Assembly (NCBI GenBank): GCA_014380105.1
Contig: JACMKL010000586.1
Location: 1 to 10,382, forward strand
DNA: 10,382 nt
Direction: 5' to 3'
Source of the DNA: Candidatus Melainabacteria bacterium
GTDB taxonomy: Bacteria; Cyanobacteriota; Vampirovibrionia; Obscuribacterales; Obscuribacteraceae
The notes under the pieces were generated by a model, which saw only the letters and a list, made by a program, of their open reading frames with translations, made no database searches and was not told where the DNA came from. Positions 1 to 6,333 of this stretch are shown here, one piece after another. Positions within the stretch are counted from its first letter, which is position 1; every line of letters begins with the position of its first letter. A program made the translations under genes and the position numbers.

Positions 1-809
1 ATGGACTCGAAGAATCACAAAAGCCGAATTCACAAACTGCCGTAGCTGCCTTTAGCGGCGGCATCGACAGCACTTTCACTATATACAGACACCGTTTGGA
101 TAAGTGCGATCGTCATTGGCGGAGAAACATTGACGCTGGTGTTTTTGTCCATGGATTTGATATTCCGCTTGTTCAAGAAGACGCATTTAAGAGAGCCAGC
201 GCAAGAATGCGCAAAACCCTAAAAACCTTAGACACTGACCTGATTACAATGTCTACAAATCTCCAGGCGTTGAACATCGAATGGGACGATACTCATATCG
301 CAGGAGTGGCGTCCAGTTTGATGCTCTTGTCTGGTCAATATTCCGAGGGGCTGATTGCAAGCGGTTCTTCCTACCATAAACTATTAATTCCCTGGGGATC
401 GAATCCAATTACTGACCATCTACTTTCAACAAAAAATTTCCAAATTGTGCATGATGGTGCCAATTTTACGCGTATCCAAAAACGTGAAGAAATTCGTGGC
501 TGGCCTGAGGGTTTTCACGATTTACGCATTTGTTTTAGTGCTGAAAGACGCGACGAAAATTGCGGTAAGTGCAGCAAGTGTCTGACCGACATTTTGCATA
601 TGCGTATTCTTGGCGTTGAAATTCCAAAGAGTTTTCCAAATCCTTCCGATTTAGCTATCAAGAACTTACAAGTTCGCAACCTCGGAGAATTAAATGGCTT
701 TGATTCTCTGGTAGCGTCAGCGCGCAAGCACGGCAACAATGACCGGTGGGTCGAAATTCTTGCTAGAAGGGTCCAAGAACTTAAGCGAAATGCGAAACAT
801 TCGGTTTGA
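1..809 (+). CDS. QueC-like PP-loop ATPase, 5'-partial
   Basis: The reading frame is open from base 3 to the TGA at 807-809, so the gene continues beyond the left edge. Codons 54-71 read SGGIDS, the PP-loop that binds ATP in adenine-nucleotide alpha-hydrolase enzymes such as QueC, TilS and asparagine synthetase. A start at TTG 96 would remove this motif, so it is internal. Near the C-terminus there is a Cys (codon 531-533), then NCGKCSKC with Cys at 561-563, 570-572 and 579-581. The spacing C-x9-C-x2-C-x2-C resembles the zinc site of QueC (7-cyano-7-deazaguanine synthase). The middle (PWGSNPITDHLLS, about 393-431) does not look like standard QueC. I infer an ATP-dependent enzyme that adenylates a carboxylate or similar group. 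The substrate is unknown, and the missing N-terminus could hold another domain. The next gene starts about 65-85 bp downstream on the same strand, with no obvious terminator between. Confidence 0.75.
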   Translation, partial: GLEESQKPNSQTAVAAFSGGIDSTFTIYRHRLDKCDRHWRRNIDAGVFVHGFDIPLVQEDAFKRASARMRKTLKTLDTDLITMSTNLQALNIEWDDTHIAGVASSLMLLSGQYSEGLIASGSSYHKLLIPWGSNPITDHLLSTKNFQIVHDGANFTRIQKREEIRGWPEGFHDLRICFSAERRDENCGKCSKCLTDILHMRILGVEIPKSFPNPSDLAIKNLQVRNLGELNGFDSLVASARKHGNNDRWVEILARRVQELKRNAKHSV

Positions 810-892
810 CCGTCAGACGTACCGGGCAAGATTTGAAAGTAGCCTGAAAGATTGGCTCATCTGATCATAAAAACATGAAAGTGAGGCGTTCA

Positions 893-1336
893 ATGTACGG
901 CGAATACAAGCGCAACTGGGCAACTGATGAAGTCTGGATGAATCCAGCGGTTCATGAGAATTACCCGGAATGGAAAAAAGCACGCGATCGACGTAAGAAA
1001 TTTAATCCGAGCGAAGTGACTTTTTTGAATCAGTTTGGTGATCGATTTTCAAAAGACGGCAATGGAAGAGTCTCTACTTTCCGCTACCGCGATGTTGATA
1101 CTTCTTACTCAATTTCTTATGATTCTCGCGGTGATGTTTCTTCCATTAGCAGCTCTCATGGCTGGACTTGGTCGAGAGTCGAGGACGGAGAAGCTCGTGG
1201 TTGGCTTATCCGAAATTACTTCGACATGTGGCAGGTTGAAGAGCGCGATTGCGGAGAAGTCTTAGTGGATGACGAAGGCATTAAATGCACCACTGGTAGT
1301 GCAAGCCTGCTCGGTTTGCCGGAGCGGTCCAACTGA
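893..1336 (+). CDS. Short YD-repeat-like hypothetical protein
   Basis: This gene encodes about 147 residues of unknown function. I prefer ATG 893 because GAGG (883-886) sits six bases upstream. The in-frame ATG at 875 would add six residues (MKVRRS) but has no visible ribosome binding site. The N-terminal third is charged, with many Trp, Tyr, Lys and Arg residues. The middle reads DGNGRVSTFRYRD, then SYDSRGDVSSIS, then HGWTW, which follows the spacing of YD (RHS-type) repeats (YDxxGrvt...G...W). A terminal GEVLVDDEGI element has the same style. No signal peptide or membrane segment is visible, so it is probably cytoplasmic or a fragment of a larger repeat-protein lineage. It is far shorter than RHS toxins and shows no toxin domain. 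It ends about 30 bp before a strong terminator. Confidence 0.6.
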   Translation: MYGEYKRNWATDEVWMNPAVHENYPEWKKARDRRKKFNPSEVTFLNQFGDRFSKDGNGRVSTFRYRDVDTSYSISYDSRGDVSSISSSHGWTWSRVEDGEARGWLIRNYFDMWQVEERDCGEVLVDDEGIKCTTGSASLLGLPERSN

Positions 1337-1366
1337 CAGTCTAATCCGTGAAATTGAAGAGTTTGG

Positions 1367-1392
1367 AAAGGAGGGCTTAGGTCCTCCTTTTT
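1367..1392 (+). terminator. Rho-independent terminator
   Basis: AAAGGAGGGC (1367-1376) pairs with GTCCTCCTTT (1381-1390), giving 10 bp with one G-U, around a TTAG tetraloop. A run of five T residues covers 1388-1392. It lies 30 bp after the stop codon of the YD-like gene, so it should end the transcript that may begin in the PP-loop gene, and separates it from gcvT. Confidence 0.88.
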
Positions 1393-1511
1393 AGTGGTAA
1401 TCTATGGCGTTATCCCCAGCAGGGCTGTCCGTCCTTCTGATGGGGTGATCTCAAGTGTTGGCGCTCTATCGAGAGCGTCGAAAAATCTTTGACTCATCGA
1501 GGATCTAGAAA
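1393..1511 (+). promoter_or_regulatory. gcvT leader with a short hairpin
   Basis: This 119-bp region between the terminator and gcvT should hold the gcvT promoter, but I see no convincing -35/-10 pair. CGCTCT (1462-1467) and AGAGCG (1472-1477) form a perfect 6-bp hairpin with a four-base loop. CCCCA (1414-1418) can pair with TGGGG (1441-1445). The ribosome binding site is GAGGA (1499-1503), eight bases before ATG 1512. The conserved core of a glycine riboswitch is not recognisable. Confidence 0.4.
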
Positions 1512-2618
1512 ATGGTTGCGACAGCTTTGCAAGAAACGCCACTAGCTGCGGTGCATAGAAGTTTGGGTGCTCGTATGGTTGATTTCGCCGGTTGGAATAT
1601 GCCGGTGCAATACAAATCAATTATTCAGGAGCACACCGCTGTTCGCGAAAGAGTTGGCATTTTCGATGTTTCGCACATGGGTGAATTTTTGGTTTCCGGC
1701 GAAGACGCGCACGCCTTTGTTCAGCACATGATAGCCAATGACTTGAATCGTCTAACCCAGCCTAATATGGCTCTCTACACTCAATTTGTAAATGAAAAAG
1801 GTGGGACAGTCGACGACCTGATAGTTTACCGCCGATCCGATGATTTCTTACTTGTAGTCAATGCATCCAATATTGAAAAAGATTGGAATTGGATTCAAAG
1901 CTATGCAAAACAGTTCAAGTCATTAAAGCTCAAAAATATCTCTGATGAAACCGCGCTGCTGGCTCTCCAGGGACCAAAGGCTGTTCAGCTATTGTCTGAT
2001 TTGGTGGGTCGGGATTTGAGCACTTCAGGTTCTTTCTCTTATGGAGAAGGCGAAGTTGACGGCGTTAAAATCAATTTTGGCAGAACGGGTTATACGGGCG
2101 AAGATGGCTTTGAAATCTTCTGCGCCACTTCTCATGCTGAGAAGCTCTGGAAAGCGCTTTTGAAGGGTGGAGAACAGTACGGCATAGAACCTTGTGGTCT
2201 GGGCGCTCGCGATACTTTGAGACTGGAAGCCGGATTGCCATTGTATGGTCATGAGCTTGATGATGAAACAAGTCCATTGGAAGCCGGTCTTGGCTGGAGC
2301 GTCAAGCTCGACAAAGGTGAGTTCGTCGGATCAGCTGCTCTCAAAAAACTGAAAGAAAAGGGGCTGCCAAAGCAATGTGTCTGCCTTCGGAGTGAAGGTA
2401 AAGCCCAACCGCGCCAGAGTTATGAAGTTTATTCAAACGGTCAAAAAGTAGGCGACATAACAAGCGGTGCTCTCGGAATTCATGTCGGATACCCGCTTGC
2501 ATTTGCATTCGTCAAGCCGGAATTGGCAAAAGAAGGCACTGCCCTTGAAGTGAAGATTCGCGAAACTTTCGTGCCAGCACAGGTGGTGCGCCGCCCCTGG
2601 TATAAAAGAGCAAAATAG
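1512..2618 (+). CDS. gcvT: Glycine cleavage system T protein (aminomethyltransferase)
   Basis: This protein takes the aminomethyl group from lipoylated H protein, releases ammonia and makes 5,10-methylene-tetrahydrofolate (EC 2.1.2.10) in the cytoplasm. Its 368 residues match the usual family length of about 360-370. Conserved blocks appear in order: DFAGWNMPVQY (24-34), VGIFDVSHMGE (48-58), GGTVDDLIVYR (97-107) with the Asp pair matching the catalytic Asp101 region of E. coli GcvT, LALQGP (150-155), RTGYTGEDGFE (191-201), GLGARDTLRLEAGLPLYGHELD (229-250) and EAGLGWSVKLDK (257-268). The C-terminal barrel domain ends with RRPWYKR. The start is supported by GAGGA eight bases upstream. The first two residues precede the typical LxxTPLxxxH start of the family, here LQETPLAAVH, which also supports this start. 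It is followed after 139 bp by gcvH. Confidence 0.97.
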   Translation: MVATALQETPLAAVHRSLGARMVDFAGWNMPVQYKSIIQEHTAVRERVGIFDVSHMGEFLVSGEDAHAFVQHMIANDLNRLTQPNMALYTQFVNEKGGTVDDLIVYRRSDDFLLVVNASNIEKDWNWIQSYAKQFKSLKLKNISDETALLALQGPKAVQLLSDLVGRDLSTSGSFSYGEGEVDGVKINFGRTGYTGEDGFEIFCATSHAEKLWKALLKGGEQYGIEPCGLGARDTLRLEAGLPLYGHELDDETSPLEAGLGWSVKLDKGEFVGSAALKKLKEKGLPKQCVCLRSEGKAQPRQSYEVYSNGQKVGDITSGALGIHVGYPLAFAFVKPELAKEGTALEVKIRETFVPAQVVRRPWYKRAK

Positions 2619-2757
2619 TAACTTCAGCAAAGAATTACAAAATTCAGGTTTCCCTGATGTTAAGATCTTTCGGCTGCTCGAAAGAGAGGAGGCGCCCTCT
2701 CGGGTGCCAAGAGCTTCTCCCGTTTTGCAGCGCTCGTAAGTCCTTAGAGGAGGCCGC
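2619..2757 (+). promoter_or_regulatory. gcvT-gcvH spacer with competing hairpins and a strong RBS
   Basis: This 139-bp gap is long for adjacent genes of one complex. GAGAGG (2684-2689) can pair with CCTCTC (2696-2701). GGCGCC (2691-2696) can instead pair with GGTGCC (2703-2708, one G-U). The two stems share C2696 and interleave, so only one can form. Further down, CTTCTC (2714-2719) can pair with GAGGAG (2747-2752), which is the Shine-Dalgarno site of gcvH (AGGAGG 2748-2753, four bases from ATG 2758). A regulatory leader is therefore possible. No known riboswitch core is recognisable, and stems this short can occur by chance. Confidence 0.4.
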
Positions 2758-3141
2758 ATGCTCACCTATCCAGCCGAACTGAAATATGTCAAAAGTCACG
2801 AATACGTAAGTGTTGAAGGTGACATTGCCACTATCGGCATCACGTCTTTCGCGGCTGACCAATTGGGCGATGTCACTTTCGTTGAATTGCCGAAAGTTGG
2901 TAAGACATTTAAAAATGAAGAGAAATTTGGCGTAATTGAATCAGTCAAATCTGTTTCAGATCTTTATATGCCTTGTGGCGGAGAGGTCACCGCAGTCAAC
3001 GACAAGCTCTCTGCTGAGCCTGAGCTTGTAAACAGTGACTGCTACGGCGATGGCTGGATGATCAAGGTCAAATTAAGTAATAAAGCTGAGCTTGATGAAG
3101 CGATGTCGGCTGACGCCTATAAAGAGTTTGTCGTCGAATAA
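2758..3141 (+). CDS. gcvH: Glycine cleavage system H protein
   Basis: This is the lipoyl carrier that shuttles the aminomethyl intermediate between the P, T and L proteins. Its 127 residues match the family. The hallmark GVIESVKSVSDLYMP is present, and Lys64 (codon AAA 2947-2949) is the lipoylation site. The upstream GITSFAADQLGDVTFVELP (27-45) is the conserved H-protein core, and GDGWMIKV (about 97-104) is the usual C-terminal strand. The start is fixed by AGGAGG four bases upstream of ATG 2758 and by the expected YPAELKYVKSHEYV beginning. Its neighbour gcvT encodes its partner, but no gcvP follows. Confidence 0.97.
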   Translation: MLTYPAELKYVKSHEYVSVEGDIATIGITSFAADQLGDVTFVELPKVGKTFKNEEKFGVIESVKSVSDLYMPCGGEVTAVNDKLSAEPELVNSDCYGDGWMIKVKLSNKAELDEAMSADAYKEFVVE

Positions 3142-3288
3142 GCTCAGGCTTCGAGACCGTTTGTTATCAACGGTTCAGGTATGTTGCAAATATATCGAAT
3201 AGATTATTAAGTCCTGGAGCTCAAGCTACAGGTAGATGTAAGGTGGTTGGATAAGCAACCTTCAAACCTAATTTGAGGAGGAAAAGTC
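3142..3288 (+). promoter_or_regulatory. Spacer between gcvH and the small secreted-protein gene
   Basis: ACCGTT (3156-3161) and AACGGT (3169-3174) form a perfect 6-bp hairpin just after gcvH, but no T-run follows, so it is at best a weak terminator. GGTTG (3245-3249) and CAACC (3256-3260) form a second small hairpin about 15 bases before the ribosome binding site. That site is GAGGAGG (3275-3281), seven bases before ATG 3289, and is close to ideal. I could not identify a promoter with confidence. Confidence 0.35.
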
Positions 3289-3591
3289 ATGTATACCTCC
3301 ATGATTCGAAGAACCCTAGATCCTGTAATCGCTGCCACCGCCGCGACATTGATATGCGCCCTTGCCGCACATTCGCAAACTATCGTTTCTAACGCTGTCG
3401 TTGATGAAAGCGCTGACCTACAAACCAAATTGAAAGCGAATGAAAAATTCGTTCCGGATGTAGTTCTGTACGACCAAACAACCGCAAAGCCAAAGGTTGA
3501 TATGACCCTCGCCCACAAAATGACGAGAGCTCATAAAGACCATTCGACACCGAAAAGCTTTTGCGTAGTGCCAGGTCGCAACGTTCAATAG
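3289..3591 (+). CDS. Small secreted protein of unknown function
   Basis: This 100-residue protein has a Sec-type signal peptide. Residues 1-8 carry two Arg, residues 12-27 are hydrophobic (PVIAATAATLICALAA), and a cleavage site is likely near AHS-QT (28-31). The Cys in LIC does not fit a lipobox, so I do not call it a lipoprotein. The mature part is about 70 residues, polar, with many Lys, Asp and Thr residues, two His (His75, His82) and a single Cys (Cys92). I recognise no family. Although short, it is convincing as a gene because of the GAGGAGG ribosome binding site seven bases upstream and the signal peptide. It converges on the minus-strand gene ending at 3613. Confidence 0.7.
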   Translation: MYTSMIRRTLDPVIAATAATLICALAAHSQTIVSNAVVDESADLQTKLKANEKFVPDVVLYDQTTAKPKVDMTLAHKMTRAHKDHSTPKSFCVVPGRNVQ

Positions 3592-3632
3592 TCAGTTCAT
3601 TCAAAGTCAGTTCTAAGGAATAGCGTCCTTAG
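3590..3632. other. Convergent gene junction: direct repeat and hairpin
   Basis: AGTCAGTTC occurs at 3590-3598 and again at 3605-3613. CTAAGGA (3613-3619) and TCCTTAG (3626-3632) form a perfect 7-bp hairpin with a six-base loop, placed over the stop codon of the minus-strand gene. It lies between two converging genes, where a two-way terminator is expected, but neither side has a T-run. Confidence 0.4.
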
Positions 3633-4227
3633 GTCCGTCGTCCGGCAAAATTGGTTTGACCACTTTGATTTCAGGATCCGACGGATCCGCGTCGTGACTT
3701 GCCTCACCTTCGAGCTGAAGGTCAGACGGGCGGGTGTTGTCGCGTAGTAAATCTTGGGCGAGTTCAAAATAACCAGAGCCTGGTCTGATCTGCCCCAGTT
3801 CCTGAAGCGCCTTCGGGTCTTCGCGATTTGCTTCAAGCTTGTCTATGGCATCGAGATATAGCGCTCGATTCAGTAATTCGACCGAATCTTCAGCTCCAGC
3901 CACGTTAAAGATTCCCGGCAGTGGTGTGCCTTTTAGAATGGCGATCGCAGCTGGGTAATTATGCTGATTGATACTTTGTTTGGCGGAATGGGTGATGTAG
4001 ATTTTGAACATTCCGATGGAAAAGCCCGCCATCGCGACAAGCAACCCAACCGCCAGAACAACATCTAGTAAGAGCGGATGCTTGAAGCCGTGATGTCCTT
4101 CATCCGAATCATCAAGCACTTTTTCAAGAATTTTAGGCACATGCGGGTGAGTCAACTGGTCGGCTGACTGATTCAACGCTTCTTTCGCGGGCTGGTCCGG
4201 CTTTTCTGACCCGAGCTTCGATTCCAC
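3613..4227 (-). CDS. Single-pass membrane protein with TPR-like helices
   Basis: This gene encodes about 204 residues of unknown function. The start is TTG 4230 or, better, the adjacent GTG 4227, which lies seven bases from GAGGG. An in-frame TAG upstream rules out a much longer protein. Counted from the TTG, residues 1-50 are polar and probably cytoplasmic. Residues 52-75 form one transmembrane helix (LLLDVVLAVGLLVAMAGFSI). Residues 80-165 are amphipathic helices, with AKQSINQHNYPAAIAILKG and LYLDAIDKLEANREDPKALQELG resembling TPR units. The tail (166-205) is acidic and Pro-rich. An anchored scaffold facing the periplasm or cell surface is a reasonable inference. It lies downstream of the HEAT gene on the same strand with a 157-bp gap, so it may have its own promoter. 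Confidence 0.7.
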   Translation of the reverse strand: MESKLGSEKPDQPAKEALNQSADQLTHPHVPKILEKVLDDSDEGHHGFKHPLLLDVVLAVGLLVAMAGFSIGMFKIYITHSAKQSINQHNYPAAIAILKGTPLPGIFNVAGAEDSVELLNRALYLDAIDKLEANREDPKALQELGQIRPGSGYFELAQDLLRDNTRPSDLQLEGEASHDADPSDPEIKVVKPILPDDGPKDAIP

Positions 4228-4386
4228 CAATGGACCCTCAGTCGACTTGTTTTCAGGGCTACCGTGCTACCTGACACTACCTTAGCACGGACTCATGTGC
4301 GAATGTTTGAGGTGCCTGCAAGCTCGCGCCAGTTACCGTTTCGGAATATTAGACAGGCTGATAAATTGATGTTTTTCGGACGTAAT
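4228..4386 (-). promoter_or_regulatory. Spacer with an 8-bp palindrome upstream of the membrane-protein gene
   Basis: CCGTGCTA (4262-4269) and TAGCACGG (4283-4290) are a perfect 8-bp inverted repeat around 13 bases. It ends about 35 bases before the start codon of the downstream minus-strand gene. No T-run follows on either strand, so an operator or a 5' leader hairpin is more likely than a terminator. No clear terminator for the HEAT gene is visible here. Confidence 0.4.
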
Positions 4387-6207
4387 TTACTTCAACTTTT
4401 CGGCAAAAGTTAGTATTCGTTCGCGTTTTGTTTGATCTCTTGTCGCTTGCGCGGCTTTCTCTAATTGCTTAAGCACGACACCCTTGTGACCTGACTCCGC
4501 AAGCTCTTTCAGCACACGAGTGGACTCTTTCCACAAGGATGTTTCTTTTGATGCAGTCATTAAGGCAACCTCTTCAATTATTTCAGGCGTTGGAAGAAGC
4601 CTTGCAGCCTCGATCGCGGCCTGTTTTACAGAAACAGAAACATCCTTAAAACTATTAGTTAATTGCGTTTGCATAAGCGCTTTTTTGTCAGCCGATAGCG
4701 TAATAGCACTGCCTACTTTGATTAATGAAGTGAGGGCTTGTTGCCTCTTATCGGGCGCGAAGTCTTGAACTGCGCTGAGCAGAAAATCGAAGGAGATTTC
4801 GTATTTTAGATGCCCGAGTGCTATCAGAATATGCCAGTAAGCATCAGTATTTTCCGGTTGATCTTCAACCACCGGCTGCGCGCTATGCGCTCTGGTGGCG
4901 CGGCTTTCCAGATTGACGAGCGCTTTTGTTTCTTTAATCAACTTTTGAACTGTTTGCTCTGAGCCAATCGCGCCGAGTGCATCAATTCCAGACTCCGCAT
5001 AAAAGCCATTTTCCTGAACGGCTAATTCTTCAACTCTGGATAAATGTTGGGTCATGCGATATTGTCCGATCAGGGCAAGAAGGCACTGCCCTTCGAGATC
5101 TTTCGCTGCCGCTTCTCTTTCAGTTTGCCAGATATGGCTCGTAAATAGTTGATCAATTTTTGCTTTGACTTCGTCACTGGTCAAATAATTCTTTGTATCG
5201 GTCAGAATACTTTCTGCTGGAATATCGCCGACTTCAATTCCGGTGCTAGTTGCGAAAACTCGCATTGCGCTGTGATTTTGGTTGAGCCAATCGCAGAGAT
5301 TGGAAAGTGCTGTGACTCTGAGGGCGGTGGCATGACTTTTGGTCAATTCCACTGCTGGGCTGAAACAATCTTCAAGTTTGGTTGGAAAAACTTGTTCGTT
5401 TTGAAACGCTTTGTGGGTCGGATCGACCAGAGCCAATATCATCGCAAAGCCGCCGTTTTGAACGGCTGGACGCTGGTCGGCAAGGAAAACTTTTGGCTTG
5501 TAATTTTTTGAAACTGATATAGCAGTGTAATCAGAGAGCTTGTTGACTGACGTCAATCCTTTGGCGAGTTTCTCTGCGATTACCTCAAAAGGCCACTGTG
5601 ACATTGCACCTGCAGCGTCAACGCAAAACCATGAATTATCGGAGTACAAGAATGGCTCAATCACTTCGAGGGCATGATTTGTCTTGAATGTTGCGAGCGC
5701 ATTTGAAACATAATAAAACGCGCTCTTGGTACTGCGTGCAGTGTCATTGAGAGAGTTGGCTAGTCGCTCAACTGCTGCCGATGATCCTACAAAACCAAGA
5801 ATAGTGGCAGCGTTCGCGCGCACACGCCAATCTTCGCTATACAGCGCATTCTGACTGGGTGGCAGCATATCGTCTGCATTGTCCGGAACCAGGCATGCCA
5901 GAAGTGCATCTTGCTGTGTGTTTTTGATTTCAGCAGCGATAGTCTTGAGCTTTTCTTCCCAATAGAGAGGGGCAATTTTTAGAGCGACGCCCATTTCAAA
6001 GCAGCTCTTCTGTTTGACTGCGCCCAAGATGTCTGCTCTGACATCTCGAAAAGATCTTTGATTCTCTGGGCTTGACCCAATTAGACCGTGGTAAATCAAA
6101 AAATGCTCAAGTTCGAAATCATCAATCTCAACGGTGGATTTCTCGCCGAACCGCGAAAATGCTTGATTGAATCCCTTTACAAGGCGTTGGATGAAAGTAA
6201 GAGCCAT
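4387..6207 (-). CDS. HEAT-repeat protein
   Basis: This gene encodes 606 residues of largely helical repeats. I chose ATG 6207 because GGAG lies five bases upstream on the minus strand and the protein then begins MALTFIQRLVKGF, an amphipathic helix. A start at 6309 would add 34 low-complexity residues without support. HEAT-type units are visible in the middle (SEDWRVRANAATILGFVGS followed by AVERLANSLND; then ALEVIEPFLYSDNSWFCVDAAGAM) and in the C-terminal third (YWHILIALGHLKYEISFDFL, then DKRQQALTSLIKVG, then VSVKQAAIEAARLL, then SLWKESTRVLKELAESG). No signal peptide, membrane segment or catalytic motif is seen. The likely role is a cytoplasmic protein-binding scaffold with an unknown partner. 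It is divergent from the MscS-family gene (126 bp apart), so the two may share regulation. Confidence 0.8.
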   Translation of the reverse strand: MALTFIQRLVKGFNQAFSRFGEKSTVEIDDFELEHFLIYHGLIGSSPENQRSFRDVRADILGAVKQKSCFEMGVALKIAPLYWEEKLKTIAAEIKNTQQDALLACLVPDNADDMLPPSQNALYSEDWRVRANAATILGFVGSSAAVERLANSLNDTARSTKSAFYYVSNALATFKTNHALEVIEPFLYSDNSWFCVDAAGAMSQWPFEVIAEKLAKGLTSVNKLSDYTAISVSKNYKPKVFLADQRPAVQNGGFAMILALVDPTHKAFQNEQVFPTKLEDCFSPAVELTKSHATALRVTALSNLCDWLNQNHSAMRVFATSTGIEVGDIPAESILTDTKNYLTSDEVKAKIDQLFTSHIWQTEREAAAKDLEGQCLLALIGQYRMTQHLSRVEELAVQENGFYAESGIDALGAIGSEQTVQKLIKETKALVNLESRATRAHSAQPVVEDQPENTDAYWHILIALGHLKYEISFDFLLSAVQDFAPDKRQQALTSLIKVGSAITLSADKKALMQTQLTNSFKDVSVSVKQAAIEAARLLPTPEIIEEVALMTASKETSLWKESTRVLKELAESGHKGVVLKQLEKAAQATRDQTKRERILTFAEKLK

Positions 6208-6269
6208 TTTGTCTCCGTTCGCCAGCTGCGAACCGGCGTATCTGCTTCTGGTGCGTGAGCTTATCATGC

Positions 6270-6300
6270 TTGAAGGCGTATGCTCTGTCTCTGCGATAAT
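6270..6300 (+). promoter_or_regulatory. Possible promoter for the MscS-family gene
   Basis: TTGAAG (6270-6275) and GATAAT (6295-6300) resemble -35 and -10 boxes, but the 19-base spacer is longer than the usual 17. Transcription would begin near 6307. That fits a start at ATG 6334 and would exclude the in-frame ATG 6280. It lies in the divergent gap shared with the HEAT gene. Confidence 0.3.
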
Positions 6301-6333
6301 GATGGACAAATTTCAAGGACGCGCAGAGAAAGT

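Noticed and set aside
1..44. ATG at base 1 as a start codon
   Set aside because: This frame meets a TAG at 43-45. The PP-loop gene uses the frame beginning at base 3 and enters from outside the window.
96..98. TTG 96 as the start of the PP-loop gene
   Set aside because: It would cut off the SGGIDS motif at 54-71, which is in the same open frame. The TTG is an internal Leu codon.
1488..1493. TTTGAC as a -35 box for gcvT
   Set aside because: It lies only about 18 bases before the start codon, leaving no room for a -10 box and leader, and overlaps the ribosome binding region.
1393..1511. Glycine riboswitch upstream of gcvT
   Set aside because: Location is suggestive, but I could not find the conserved core or the tandem aptamer pattern, only short simple hairpins. 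The same holds for the gcvT-gcvH spacer.
5149..5511. 120-codon open frame on the plus strand
   Set aside because: It is antisense to the HEAT gene, with a composition rich in Cys, Phe and Trp and no recognisable domain or ribosome binding site.
6208..6309. Longer start of the HEAT protein at 6309
   Set aside because: It adds 34 residues of low-complexity Ser/Thr/Arg-rich sequence with no ribosome binding site, whereas ATG 6207 has GGAG at good spacing.
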